From Sphingobacterium sp. SYP-B4668 (GTDB lineage: Bacteria > Bacteroidota > Bacteroidia > Sphingobacteriales > Sphingobacteriaceae): a stretch of 64,000 nt of DNA. Location: NCBI RefSeq assembly GCF_027627455.1, contig NZ_CP115483.1, forward strand, positions 2,728,001 to 2,792,000. The letters are read 5' to 3'. The position numbers were made by a program, and so were the translations under genes. Every line of letters starts with the position of its first letter. Within the stretch, counting starts at the first letter, position 1. Shown here one piece after another: positions 16,607-24,180 of this stretch. The notes below the pieces were generated by a model. The model did no database searches. It worked only from the letters and a program-made list of their open reading frames with translations, and was not told the DNA's origin.

Positions 16607-17379
16607 TATATCATTACATCAAAGTGGTAACACAAGAGCATGTTTGTTACCTGACTCTTTCTCGTCCCGACAAAAGAAACGCATTTACCCCAACAATGGT
16701 CAATGAAATTGACCATGCTTTATTTCAAGCAGAAATCAATTCAGAAATCAGACTTGTCGTTATCAACGCTGAAGGACCTGTTTTCTGTGCTGGTATGGAT
16801 TTAAACGTTTTTGAAAATCCTAGCCTCGATAAGCGTAACCCATCTATACAAAATAAGGACATCTCTTTGGGAGCGGCTTTTGCTCAACTTCATAAACCAT
16901 CGATATGCATAGTGGAAGGGGATGTATATGCCGGAGGTTTCCTAATCTTCTTGGCTTGTACGTATGTATTTGCCAAGCCTCATGTCAAGTTTTCACTGCC
17001 AGAGGTTAAGATTGGACTTTTTCCTTTCCAAGTATTAGCGTCCTTATTGCGACATTTACCTTCAAACAAGGCCTTGGATATGTGTATTCGGGCAAGCACA
17101 TATTCAGCTCTCGAATTAAAGCACATGGGAATAGTATTTGATTTGATAGAAGCACAGGATGATGATAACGTTCAACAGTTGATCCACCAACTTTGCTTAC
17201 ATGCCCCACTCGCGATACGAAAAGGATTTGAAGCTCTGGAAAAGTTGCAAGAATTAGGTGAATCAGCGCGATATCCATACCTATTGAAAGCTTTAAACGA
17301 TCTGAAGACTTCTGAAGATTTCAAAGAAGGGCTAGTCGCGCAAAGAGAGAAAAGAATGCCAAACTGGAAGAACAAATAG
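16603..17379 (+). CDS. Enoyl-CoA hydratase/isomerase, probably methylglutaconyl-CoA hydratase
   Basis: A 258-residue crotonase-family enzyme. The oxyanion-hole segments are present: LSRPDKRNAFTPTM near the N terminus, FCAGMDLNVF (about 64-73) and EGDVYAGGFLIFLACTYVFA (about 105-124), followed by LPEVKIGLFP. Between lyase and dehydrogenase genes the obvious reaction is hydration of 3-methylglutaconyl-CoA to HMG-CoA. The second catalytic Glu common in hydratases is not clear in the GGFLIFLACTY segment, so another crotonase activity is possible. The start codon overlaps the lyase stop by 4 bp, and a long terminator follows. Confidence 0.85.
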   Translation: MIYHYIKVVTQEHVCYLTLSRPDKRNAFTPTMVNEIDHALFQAEINSEIRLVVINAEGPVFCAGMDLNVFENPSLDKRNPSIQNKDISLGAAFAQLHKPSICIVEGDVYAGGFLIFLACTYVFAKPHVKFSLPEVKIGLFPFQVLASLLRHLPSNKALDMCIRASTYSALELKHMGIVFDLIEAQDDDNVQQLIHQLCLHAPLAIRKGFEALEKLQELGESARYPYLLKALNDLKTSEDFKEGLVAQREKRMPNWKNK

Positions 17380-17392
17380 AATGTATCCTGGG

Positions 17393-17434
17393 AAAAAAGA
17401 AAAGACCGATGGCAATATCGGTCTTTTCTTTTTT
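17393..17434 (+). terminator. Terminator of the acyl-CoA dehydrogenase operon
   Basis: Perfect 18-bp stem (17393-17410 with 17417-17434), six-base loop, flanked by A- and T-runs, 13 bp after the hydratase stop codon. Confidence 0.92.
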
Positions 17435-17464
17435 CGATAAAATTCAAGCGATTTTATTTTTTTC

Positions 17465-17494
17465 TTGGAGCTTATATAATTTATTTTAACTTTG
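17465..17494 (+). promoter_or_regulatory. Bacteroidota-type promoter of the DUF4198-PepSY operon
   Basis: TTG at 17465-17467, 19 bp spacer, then TAACTTTG at 17487-17494; start codon at 17526. Fits the -33/-7 consensus well. Confidence 0.7.
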
Positions 17495-17525
17495 TCTCAT
17501 TGTTTATAATAAGTCTAAATAAAAC

Positions 17526-18242
17526 ATGAAAAATATTACCAAACCTGTTATTCTAATGATCCTACTCCTTCTAGGAGGGCAAGTGGCAATGGCACACGCC
17601 ATTTGGATTGAAAGTGTATCTGTAGCTAAAAAAAACCAATCTCAAGAGGTTAAAGTGTTTTACGGTGAATACGCAAGCGGCGAAATCGAGAAGACCGACA
17701 AATGGTATTCGGATTTAAAAAATATTGAAGTGTGGTTACACACTCCAAGTAAAAAGCGTGTTAAACTACAATTAGAAGACAAGCAGGATTACTTACTATC
17801 GTCTTTTTTGCCTTCTGAGGATGGTGTTTATTATATTACGACAGTACACACGGCAAAAGAACTTGGGGGTACGACCAAATACGAGTTTTCTTCCTTTCTT
17901 CCTGTAAAAGTTGGCAAGGAGACTGTTAATAGAGATATGTCCATCGTTCAACCTTTGTCGGTCAGCGTACAAACAGATATTTCTGGTCAAAATTCCAAAA
18001 TAAATGCGTTGGTATCTAAGAATGGGAAGCCGCTCGAGAATGCTGAAGTGATTGTGATGTCGTCTTCAGGTTGGAGTAAAACGTTCAAAAGCGATAGTCA
18101 AGGTCAAGTTTCTTTTGAACCACTCTGGAAGGGTGCCTATGTTACAGAAGCTTCTCAATATCTGCCAGAAGCCGGTAATTGGGGTGGGAAGGCCTTTACA
18201 CATGCATGGCAGGGATCCACTACCTTTTTTGAAATTAAATAA
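17526..18242 (+). CDS. DUF4198 domain periplasmic protein
   Basis: A 238-residue exported protein with a Sec signal (residues 1-23, ending VAMA) and then AHAIWIESVSV, the typical DUF4198 opening (HxxW/hxx). Two beta-rich regions follow; the second (about 140-238) resembles a carboxypeptidase-regulatory/Ig-like fold (NGKPLENAEVIVMSSSGWSKTFKSDSQGQVSFEPLWKGAYV). DUF4198 proteins are found with metal-uptake genes in other bacteria. Here it heads an operon with two small membrane proteins and a PepSY protein, supporting a periplasmic role in iron or another metal. A 136-bp gap with GCATGC-flanked dyad symmetry separates it from the next gene. Confidence 0.82.
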   Translation: MKNITKPVILMILLLLGGQVAMAHAIWIESVSVAKKNQSQEVKVFYGEYASGEIEKTDKWYSDLKNIEVWLHTPSKKRVKLQLEDKQDYLLSSFLPSEDGVYYITTVHTAKELGGTTKYEFSSFLPVKVGKETVNRDMSIVQPLSVSVQTDISGQNSKINALVSKNGKPLENAEVIVMSSSGWSKTFKSDSQGQVSFEPLWKGAYVTEASQYLPEAGNWGGKAFTHAWQGSTTFFEIK

Positions 18243-18377
18243 ATACATAGCATTGCGGCATGCTCAAGTCGACAATTATTCAAGTTGTGGCATGCGCGTT
18301 AACGAATCTCTCTCTTAATTTTTTCAGCGGTTGGCTATGGTGCCAGCTGCTGATTATTTAAAAACCTTAATTAGTAA

Positions 18378-18707
18378 ATGTTCAGTACATATTTGTTATT
18401 GGTATTCATCGGGTTCTTTCTTTGGTTCAATACATCAAAAAAAGCCAAATGGAAGGATAAATCCCAATTTCTGCTCCGCTTGGAGGCTAAGCCACAGTTG
18501 AGTAAGGCAGCGGTAGCGCTTATTTTCGTAATCGCAACTGTCCTCATGATACATCAGTTAGGATGGATGAGCGGTATATGTGCATCTATAGTATCGATTA
18601 TGGCAATTGGTAGCTTAATAGTATCTATATTCCCATTTCGGTATCTCACTTCGTGGTCGCTGATACTTATTTATAGCCTATTTCTTGGACTTGAATTATT
18701 CATTTGA
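18378..18707 (+). CDS. Small membrane protein, DUF3325-like
   Basis: A 109-residue protein with about four hydrophobic segments: an N-terminal helix, then after the basic loop KKAKWKDKSQFLLRLEAK three more. Its size, topology and position next to a DUF3649-like and a PepSY protein match the DUF3325 component of the iron-uptake gene set in proteobacteria; the sequence similarity is weak, so the family name rests partly on context. No catalytic residue is apparent. It overlaps or abuts the next reading frame. Confidence 0.6.
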   Translation: MFSTYLLLVFIGFFLWFNTSKKAKWKDKSQFLLRLEAKPQLSKAAVALIFVIATVLMIHQLGWMSGICASIVSIMAIGSLIVSIFPFRYLTSWSLILIYSLFLGLELFI

Positions 18708-18712
18708 TCCCT

Positions 18713-19000
18713 ATGCCTGCAAACAAAAAATATCTCACCAAATCACCTTGGCTTCGACTGGTCAAAATTCTTGCTGGATTTGTAGGAGGGTATGTCGTGA
18801 TGCTTAGCTTCCATCTGTGCTTGACCTTTTTATTTCCTAAGGAAAATGTAATCGCGACCTCGTTCATCACTGGATATATACTATGGGCTTTTTTGCTTCT
18901 ATGGGCTTTCATAGCCCAAAATGTTTGGAAAGTTTGGCTCACTTATCTTGTTTTGAGTCTATTGTTCTTAGCCCCCCTATTATTTAATTTACAACCATGA
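18713..19000 (+). CDS. Small membrane protein, DUF3649-like
   Basis: A 95-residue inner-membrane protein with three hydrophobic helices. The KILAGFVGGYVVMLSFHLCLTFLFPKENVIATSFITGYILWAF pattern resembles DUF3649 (helix-GGY-helix, then a second helix after a short polar loop). The ATG at 18713 is preferred to an in-frame TTG at 18704, which would overlap the previous gene. Its stop codon overlaps the PepSY start (ATGA), showing tight coupling. In proteobacteria this family accompanies siderophore receptors and PepSY proteins. Confidence 0.65.
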   Translation: MPANKKYLTKSPWLRLVKILAGFVGGYVVMLSFHLCLTFLFPKENVIATSFITGYILWAFLLLWAFIAQNVWKVWLTYLVLSLLFLAPLLFNLQP

Positions 19001-20622
19001 ATCTGAGAAGATACAATATCTATTTTCATACGCATACTATAAGCGGGATTATCATATGCGCATTATTGTATGTTATATTCTTTGCGGGGTCCTTTTCTTT
19101 TTTCAAAGACGAAATTTCTGCTTGGCAAAAAAACTCATCCTACGAAGCTAATCGCGGACTCGTCAAAAGGGATTACAACTTTTTAATGGATTCCCTATCC
19201 AGTACACATAATTTAAAGGGAAGGGATTTCTCTTTTTATTTAAAACGTAATAGTTTCAGTACTTACGTCGATATGACTCCTTCGAATGACACGACTGTAA
19301 GTAAGAAACCAATGCCGAAAAAAGAGGGGCGAAAAAGAGGGCGCGGAAGAGAAAAGAATGATGATTCGGCATATTTTACCTATGATTTTGCGAAGCGGCA
19401 AACGTCAGATTATACACAATCGTATGATATGGGTGAATTTCTATATCGGCTACACTTCCTTGCGCAATTAAATCAGGTACCTATCAATATAGGTACACCA
19501 TTCGGCTATCTAGTGGCAGGCATTGTTTCCTTCTTGTTTTTATTCGCGTTGATTACTGGACTATTGTTGCACTGGGACAAAATTAAATCTAACTTTTTCA
19601 CTTTTAGGCCATGGAATAAATGGAAAACAGTATGGACGGATATCCATACTGCTCTTGGTGTCATCGGATTCCCTTTTCAATTCATGTTTGCTGTGACGGG
19701 AGTGGTCCTTATTGTTAACTTTGTCTTAATGACCCCTTATAGTAAGGTGCTGTACAAGGGAGAGGAGGCAAAGATTTATCAAGATTTGCAATACAATGAT
19801 GCCTCCAAATATGAGTATACCTATAAACCGCTTAATAAAGATTTCGATCTAACAACATTTGTGGCGGGTGTCGAAAAAAGATGGCCTGGGTCCGTAGTGA
19901 GTCGTATATTCATCAAAAACTATCAAGATGATAATATGCACGTGATCGTCGAAGCTAAGCCTAACCCTAAGGAAAACTTTGCAGGAGCAGGTAAGTTGAC
20001 CTACCGAGTTAAAGACGACAAGATCATCAGTGAAAAATCAGCGAATAGCGAATCATCTTATATCGATAATATAAAGGCACTCATATATCACCTGCACTTT
20101 GGAGATTTTGGAGGAAAACCACTACGCGTCGTTTACTTTGTTCTAGGAGTAATGGGGTGCGTTGTTATCATTTCCGGAATTCTCATCTGGTTGGTAGCCC
20201 GTGACAAAAATAACGTGCCTGCCTATAAAAGAAAATTCAACTTTTGGACTGCGAATATTTTCATGGCATCCTGTCTAAGCATGTTGCCGGTGACTGCATT
20301 TACGTTTATCATGTTAAAGGTATTGAACTCGCCAACGCAAGCAGATATCTACCATTGGTATTTCTATTCTTGGCTGGTATTGAGTGTGTATTTTATAGCA
20401 CGGCGTAGTATCGCACTTACCAATAAGCAATCTGTATTACTTTCTGTAATCCTATGTCTATTGGTACCTATTGCGAATGGAGTTTTTGGGGGGAATTGGA
20501 TTTGGGTAAGTTTTCGGTCAAATGCTTTTGATATCCTAACAATTGATGTGCTCTTCTTGCTGCTGTCACTTGCCGCTTTATTTGTCTATCTCAAAATCCG
20601 TAAGAAGGTAGATCATAAATAA
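18997..20622 (+). CDS. PepSY-associated transmembrane protein (iron-reductase-like)
   Basis: A 541-residue membrane protein of the PepSY_TM family. Helix 1 starts at about residue 13 (HTISGIIICALLYVIFFAGSFSFF), further helices lie at about 165-190, 220-245 and 380-405, and four more at the C terminus (about 420-535). The large periplasmic regions include a PepSY-like domain and a very basic insert (KKPMPKKEGRKRGRGREK, about 107-124). Conserved His residues in helices (HTH at 11-13, LLHWDK, DIHTALG, HLHFGDFGG) could bind heme, as proposed for ferric-siderophore reductases of this family. It ends the operon before a bidirectional terminator. Confidence 0.85.
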   Translation: MNLRRYNIYFHTHTISGIIICALLYVIFFAGSFSFFKDEISAWQKNSSYEANRGLVKRDYNFLMDSLSSTHNLKGRDFSFYLKRNSFSTYVDMTPSNDTTVSKKPMPKKEGRKRGRGREKNDDSAYFTYDFAKRQTSDYTQSYDMGEFLYRLHFLAQLNQVPINIGTPFGYLVAGIVSFLFLFALITGLLLHWDKIKSNFFTFRPWNKWKTVWTDIHTALGVIGFPFQFMFAVTGVVLIVNFVLMTPYSKVLYKGEEAKIYQDLQYNDASKYEYTYKPLNKDFDLTTFVAGVEKRWPGSVVSRIFIKNYQDDNMHVIVEAKPNPKENFAGAGKLTYRVKDDKIISEKSANSESSYIDNIKALIYHLHFGDFGGKPLRVVYFVLGVMGCVVIISGILIWLVARDKNNVPAYKRKFNFWTANIFMASCLSMLPVTAFTFIMLKVLNSPTQADIYHWYFYSWLVLSVYFIARRSIALTNKQSVLLSVILCLLVPIANGVFGGNWIWVSFRSNAFDILTIDVLFLLLSLAALFVYLKIRKKVDHK

Positions 20623-20637
20623 CAGACAAGGTTTTTT

Positions 20638-20675
20638 AAAAAAAGCGGGCTTTCTATAGAAAGCCCGCTTTTTTT
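20638..20675. terminator. Bidirectional terminator between PepSY and HdeD-like genes
   Basis: A perfect palindrome of 38 bp: A7, GCGGGCTTTCTA, its complement, T7. It serves both converging genes. Confidence 0.93.
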
Positions 20676-20689
20676 AAATCGTTAGCTGG

Positions 20690-21331
20690 CTATTTGTTTC
20701 GCATAGCGTCGTAGTACTCCATTCTCAATTTTTCCATGCGCTCTCTTATGTCTGAAGGAATTTTCTTGGCAATATCTTTTATCCGCTTCAGTTGGAAAGA
20801 GGTCACTATTGCTACGAATCCTGCCGTGATGATTGATATTGCCGTCCATATTACCAATGACAAACCCGCAAATACTGGATTCCATAATAAAACAAATGCA
20901 AATAAAAGTCCTAAAATACTAAACACAGCTACCCAGCCCCAATTTTCAGCACCGTAATTCCGAAGATCAAATGCCGCGCCTAGAGAACTTATTGAATAGA
21001 AAAGAACATAAAATCCAACGACTAGTGGAAGGGTGGCAATCGATACTTCTGGATTGACAATTAGAAATAAACCAAAGACGGCATACAAGATACCGCCTGC
21101 CAGCTGCCAACCCCAATTGTCCATTTCATCCTTATTGTTGACTGCAAAAATGATTTGCAACACTCCTGTTAATAAGAAAGACCAACTGAATAGAAATGCT
21201 AGGGCCAAATAAGACTCTATTGGCGTTGTCATTACATATATTCCGAGAGCTACCAATAAAATACCTATGATTAAAGGGATGTACCAGTTCTTTATTGTAG
21301 AACGGATTGATTTTAAAAACGTCTGTGCCAT
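20690..21331 (-). CDS. HdeD/DUF308 family membrane protein
   Basis: A 213-residue protein with six hydrophobic helices arranged as a repeated pair-of-helices pattern (WYIPLIIGILLVALGIYVM, LAFLFSWSFLLTGVLQIIF, LAGGILYAVFGLFLIVNP, TLPLVVGFYVLFYSISSL, WVAVFSILGLLFAFVLLWNP, SLVIWTAISIITAGFVAIV), typical of HdeD/DUF308. E. coli HdeD contributes to acid resistance at high density, but many members have no known role. The C-terminal 35 residues are basic and cytosolic. It is a single-gene unit ending at the shared terminator. Confidence 0.86.
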   Translation of the reverse strand: MAQTFLKSIRSTIKNWYIPLIIGILLVALGIYVMTTPIESYLALAFLFSWSFLLTGVLQIIFAVNNKDEMDNWGWQLAGGILYAVFGLFLIVNPEVSIATLPLVVGFYVLFYSISSLGAAFDLRNYGAENWGWVAVFSILGLLFAFVLLWNPVFAGLSLVIWTAISIITAGFVAIVTSFQLKRIKDIAKKIPSDIRERMEKLRMEYYDAMRNK

Positions 21332-21493
21332 AGTCTTTTGTTTTTAGTTGATAATAAGTACTTACTATAGTCGGACTCCCAATAAAAGGGCGGGACTGTC
21401 CGATACATGAAATATACCAAATATTTTATATAGTTTATAGCGGCCAACATTACAAATTCGAATACGACCAATGAAAACTTCCTATTTTATGCT

Positions 21494-22891
21494 TTAAACT
21501 GTAGGTCCCAGCATATTCTTAGGGTCTAATATTTCGTCGAGCCTTTCTTGTGAAAGTAGCCCTTGTTCCAGTACCAATACATATACACTTCGTCCCGTCT
21601 CTAGGGCTTCTTTGGCGATTTTTGTACTTGCTTTATATCCAATATGAGGATTAAGGGCAGTAACAATACCTATACTATTCTGCACTTCCCTTTTTAGATG
21701 TTCGGCATTGGCCGTAATACCTTCTATACAGGATTCCCGTAGGGTATCGATTGCATTTGTGAGATATTGTATCGACTCCATAAGACTAAAACCGATAATG
21801 GGCTCCATGACGTTCAATTCCAATTGTCCTGCTTCAGCAGCAAAAGAGACTGTTGTATCATTTCCTATAATCTTAAAACAAACTTGGTTGACAACCTCGG
21901 GTATCACGGGGTTTACTTTTCCAGGCATGATAGATGAGCCTGGCTGCTTTGCAGGTAAATTGATTTCAAATAGACCCGACCTTGGTCCCGAGGTCAGAAG
22001 CCGTAAATCGTTACAGATTTTAGAGAGTTTGATGCTTAATTTTTTCAATGCCGAAGAATAAGCCACAAAAGCGCTGGTATCCCAAGTGGCCTCCACCAGA
22101 TTATCTGCCAGCCGTACGTGTTCGTTGAAAAGCTTGGCAATCTTGGCTGTACACAATTTTGCATATCCAGGCAAAGCATTGAGACCTGTACCAATAGCGG
22201 TAGCCCCCATGTTGATTTCTAACAATTGCATTGCTGCAAACGATAATGAATTCAACTCTTTTCCCAGCGCATTAGCATACCCTCCAAATTCCTGCCCTAG
22301 AGTCATCGGTACTGCATCTTGCAACTGGGTGCGTCCCATTTTGATCACGCTCTTGAATTCTTCGGCTTTCACGCCGAATGATACTTGCAGGTGCTTGAGT
22401 GATTCCAACAAAGTCAAATGCATATCGTATAAGGCTATTTTTAGTGCAGTAGGATATGCATCGTTAGTTGACTGGGAGAGATTAACATGGTCATTAGGCG
22501 AACAAAATTGATAGTCTCCTTTCTTTTTCCCAAGATATTCAAGGGCTATATTCGCAATAACCTCATTTGCATTCATGTTGACCGATGTTCCGGCTCCGCC
22601 TTGTATCATATCAATTGGAAATTGATCGGTATACTTTCCATCTATTAAAGCTTTTGAGGCAAATTTTATGGCCTCAAAAATTGGCGATGGCAATATATTC
22701 ATCTCCATATTCGCTTCTGCGGCGCCTAACTTTACTATGCCTAAAGCCTTAACAAACTGTGGGTACTGACCAAGTTTGTGATTGGATATTTTGAAATTAT
22801 CAATTGCTCGCTGGGTCTGGACTCCATAATACGCAGCGCTAGGCACCTCAAGCTCTCCTAATAAATCTGATTCGGTTCTCATTCCTTCCAT
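21494..22891 (-). CDS. aspA: Aspartate ammonia-lyase
   Basis: A 465-residue aspartase of the fumarase/aspartase superfamily, catalysing aspartate to fumarate plus ammonia. The three superfamily motifs are present: GGAGTSVNMNANEVIAN (about 97-113), TQLQDAVPMTLGQEFGGYA (about 187-205) and the signature GSSIMPGKVNPVIPE (about 315-329). The N-terminal RTESDLLGELEVPSAAYYGVQTQRA matches aspartases and class II fumarases; the overall sequence favours aspartase. It stands alone, with an AT-rich leader upstream in which no clear -7 element was found. Confidence 0.9.
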   Translation of the reverse strand: MEGMRTESDLLGELEVPSAAYYGVQTQRAIDNFKISNHKLGQYPQFVKALGIVKLGAAEANMEMNILPSPIFEAIKFASKALIDGKYTDQFPIDMIQGGAGTSVNMNANEVIANIALEYLGKKKGDYQFCSPNDHVNLSQSTNDAYPTALKIALYDMHLTLLESLKHLQVSFGVKAEEFKSVIKMGRTQLQDAVPMTLGQEFGGYANALGKELNSLSFAAMQLLEINMGATAIGTGLNALPGYAKLCTAKIAKLFNEHVRLADNLVEATWDTSAFVAYSSALKKLSIKLSKICNDLRLLTSGPRSGLFEINLPAKQPGSSIMPGKVNPVIPEVVNQVCFKIIGNDTTVSFAAEAGQLELNVMEPIIGFSLMESIQYLTNAIDTLRESCIEGITANAEHLKREVQNSIGIVTALNPHIGYKASTKIAKEALETGRSVYVLVLEQGLLSQERLDEILDPKNMLGPTV

Positions 22892-23060
22892 AAAAATCTA
22901 AATTCATAAAACCTTAAAGATACAAATTATAAAACATAAAATATTATTTAAAAAATAATATATATGCAGACAAATTATTTTTTATAAAATATGGATTTGT
23001 TGAATTTTTTTTAAGGAAGGGGAAATATTTATATCTGCATTCCTACGCATTTGGCGCATA

Positions 23061-23522
23061 TTAATGTTGCCTATTTTTACGTCTTTTCTTTTGGCGAAAA
23101 ACTACACGTCTTAGTTGAAGAAAGCCCACCGTAACCTTTCTATTTGTCTTGAGGAAAGGAATACTCATCACAGCCAGGATAGATACACAAGCCGAAGTGC
23201 CTAAAGCGCCACCGAAACCATCGAAAAACCTGCTCGTATGGAGAAAAATAAATGTAAAAATGAGCCCGGCCAGCCCAATGCCTAGATGGCTCGAAAGTTG
23301 ATGCGTCGAGACCATTCCAATAAATGAAGCGCCGATAAAAACATATGGTATGTTTTTGGTTAAGTATGGAGATAGTAGTCCTGGAAACAAGTATAAAAAA
23401 CCCGCAACAAACATCGTTAACATTGCAGAGGAGCGAATCGGCCCTTGCTTTAAGCTTACATTTGTGAAGTAGGAGAGTAAGCTCCCAGCCACGCCTACAA
23501 AAATTAAGATCAACATTTCCAT
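23061..23522 (-). CDS. Unknown membrane protein, shorter partner of a paralogous pair
   Basis: A 153-residue integral membrane protein with about four or five hydrophobic helices and a strongly basic C-terminal tail (RRVVFRQKKRRKNRQH, cytosolic by the positive-inside rule). No known family was recognised. Its whole length aligns by eye with the last 140 residues of the upstream gene's product: IFVGVAGSLLSYF with VAAGVPVGALLCYY, NIPYVFIGASFIGMVS with QIPAAIYCGAFVGMSS, and FFDGFGGALGTSACVS with LFSGIGGKLGTLAFLG. The ATG is 4 bp after the upstream stop, so the two are co-expressed, possibly as a heteromeric complex. Confidence 0.75.
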   Translation of the reverse strand: MEMLILIFVGVAGSLLSYFTNVSLKQGPIRSSAMLTMFVAGFLYLFPGLLSPYLTKNIPYVFIGASFIGMVSTHQLSSHLGIGLAGLIFTFIFLHTSRFFDGFGGALGTSACVSILAVMSIPFLKTNRKVTVGFLQLRRVVFRQKKRRKNRQH

Positions 23523-23526
23523 CCGA

Positions 23527-24084
23527 TTACTTAATTAGAAATATGATTAAATAGGTCAGTGACACACCGAGAAAGGCCAATGTTCCCAATTTACCGCCGA
23601 TACCAGAAAAAAGACTTTTAGAAACAATCAACAATACCGCTGTACAAATACTAGCCGCTAGAATAAAGCTAAAACCACTGGCCACACCTCCACTTGACAT
23701 TCCAACAAAGGCCCCGCAATAAATAGCTGCCGGAATTTGACTGAGATAGTCTGATCTTTTATTAATGCTTGGTAAGAAGGAAGCTAGAGTCCCCACTATA
23801 CCAGCCGATAAGACAGTGCCTAGATTATGCTGTGTGTGTAAATAGTAGCATAGAAGAGCCCCAACTGGCACTCCAGCTGCAACCCATATATGGTCGTACA
23901 AATGCTTGTCGTGGTGTATAGGTGCTTTTATGTACGACAGTAAGATCAATATGGACAACGCAATGATAAATAAAGCAATCCAAGGCGACTGCATGTGCTC
24001 CTCAAAAATCGCTAGGAGAAATAGAATTTGAATGATAAAAAGCAAACCGATTAAGGTATAGCGAAGTATCTGGTGATGCCGCAT
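23527..24084 (-). CDS. Unknown membrane protein, longer partner of a paralogous pair
   Basis: A 185-residue integral membrane protein: two N-terminal helices (about 10-28 and 34-52), a basic/His-rich loop (KAPIHHDKHLYDHIW, 53-67), then a module of four helices shared with the downstream gene product. The shared module carries PAAIYCGAFVGMSSGG (about 119-134) and LFSGIGGKLGTLAF (about 157-170), with small residues that could form a pore or a helix-packing surface. No family was recognised; transporter-like function is an inference from topology only. It lies downstream of the copper ATPase gene but after that gene's terminator. Confidence 0.75.
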   Translation of the reverse strand: MRHHQILRYTLIGLLFIIQILFLLAIFEEHMQSPWIALFIIALSILILLSYIKAPIHHDKHLYDHIWVAAGVPVGALLCYYLHTQHNLGTVLSAGIVGTLASFLPSINKRSDYLSQIPAAIYCGAFVGMSSGGVASGFSFILAASICTAVLLIVSKSLFSGIGGKLGTLAFLGVSLTYLIIFLIK

Positions 24085-24127
24085 TACAAGTTTTGAAGCG
24101 CAAAATTAGACATTATTAACACAAAAA

Positions 24128-24156
24128 AAAAGCCCCCTAAAATAAAGAAGGCTTTT
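24128..24156 (-). terminator. Terminator of the copper ATPase gene
   Basis: Minus-strand hairpin: AAAAGCC and GGCTTTT arms (24150-24156 and 24128-24134), followed on the minus strand by a T-run (complement of 24123-24127). It lies 25 bp past the copA stop codon. Confidence 0.8.
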
Positions 24157-24180
24157 CACTTAAAAATGACAATTCGAAGG

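Noticed and set aside
17526..20622. Siderophore biosynthesis or TonB receptor within the PepSY operon
   Set aside because: No such gene is present; the iron link rests on family context only.
22086..22511. 141-codon plus-strand frame opposite aspA
   Set aside because: It is antisense to a gene with full aspartase motifs and has no protein-like features; a shadow frame.
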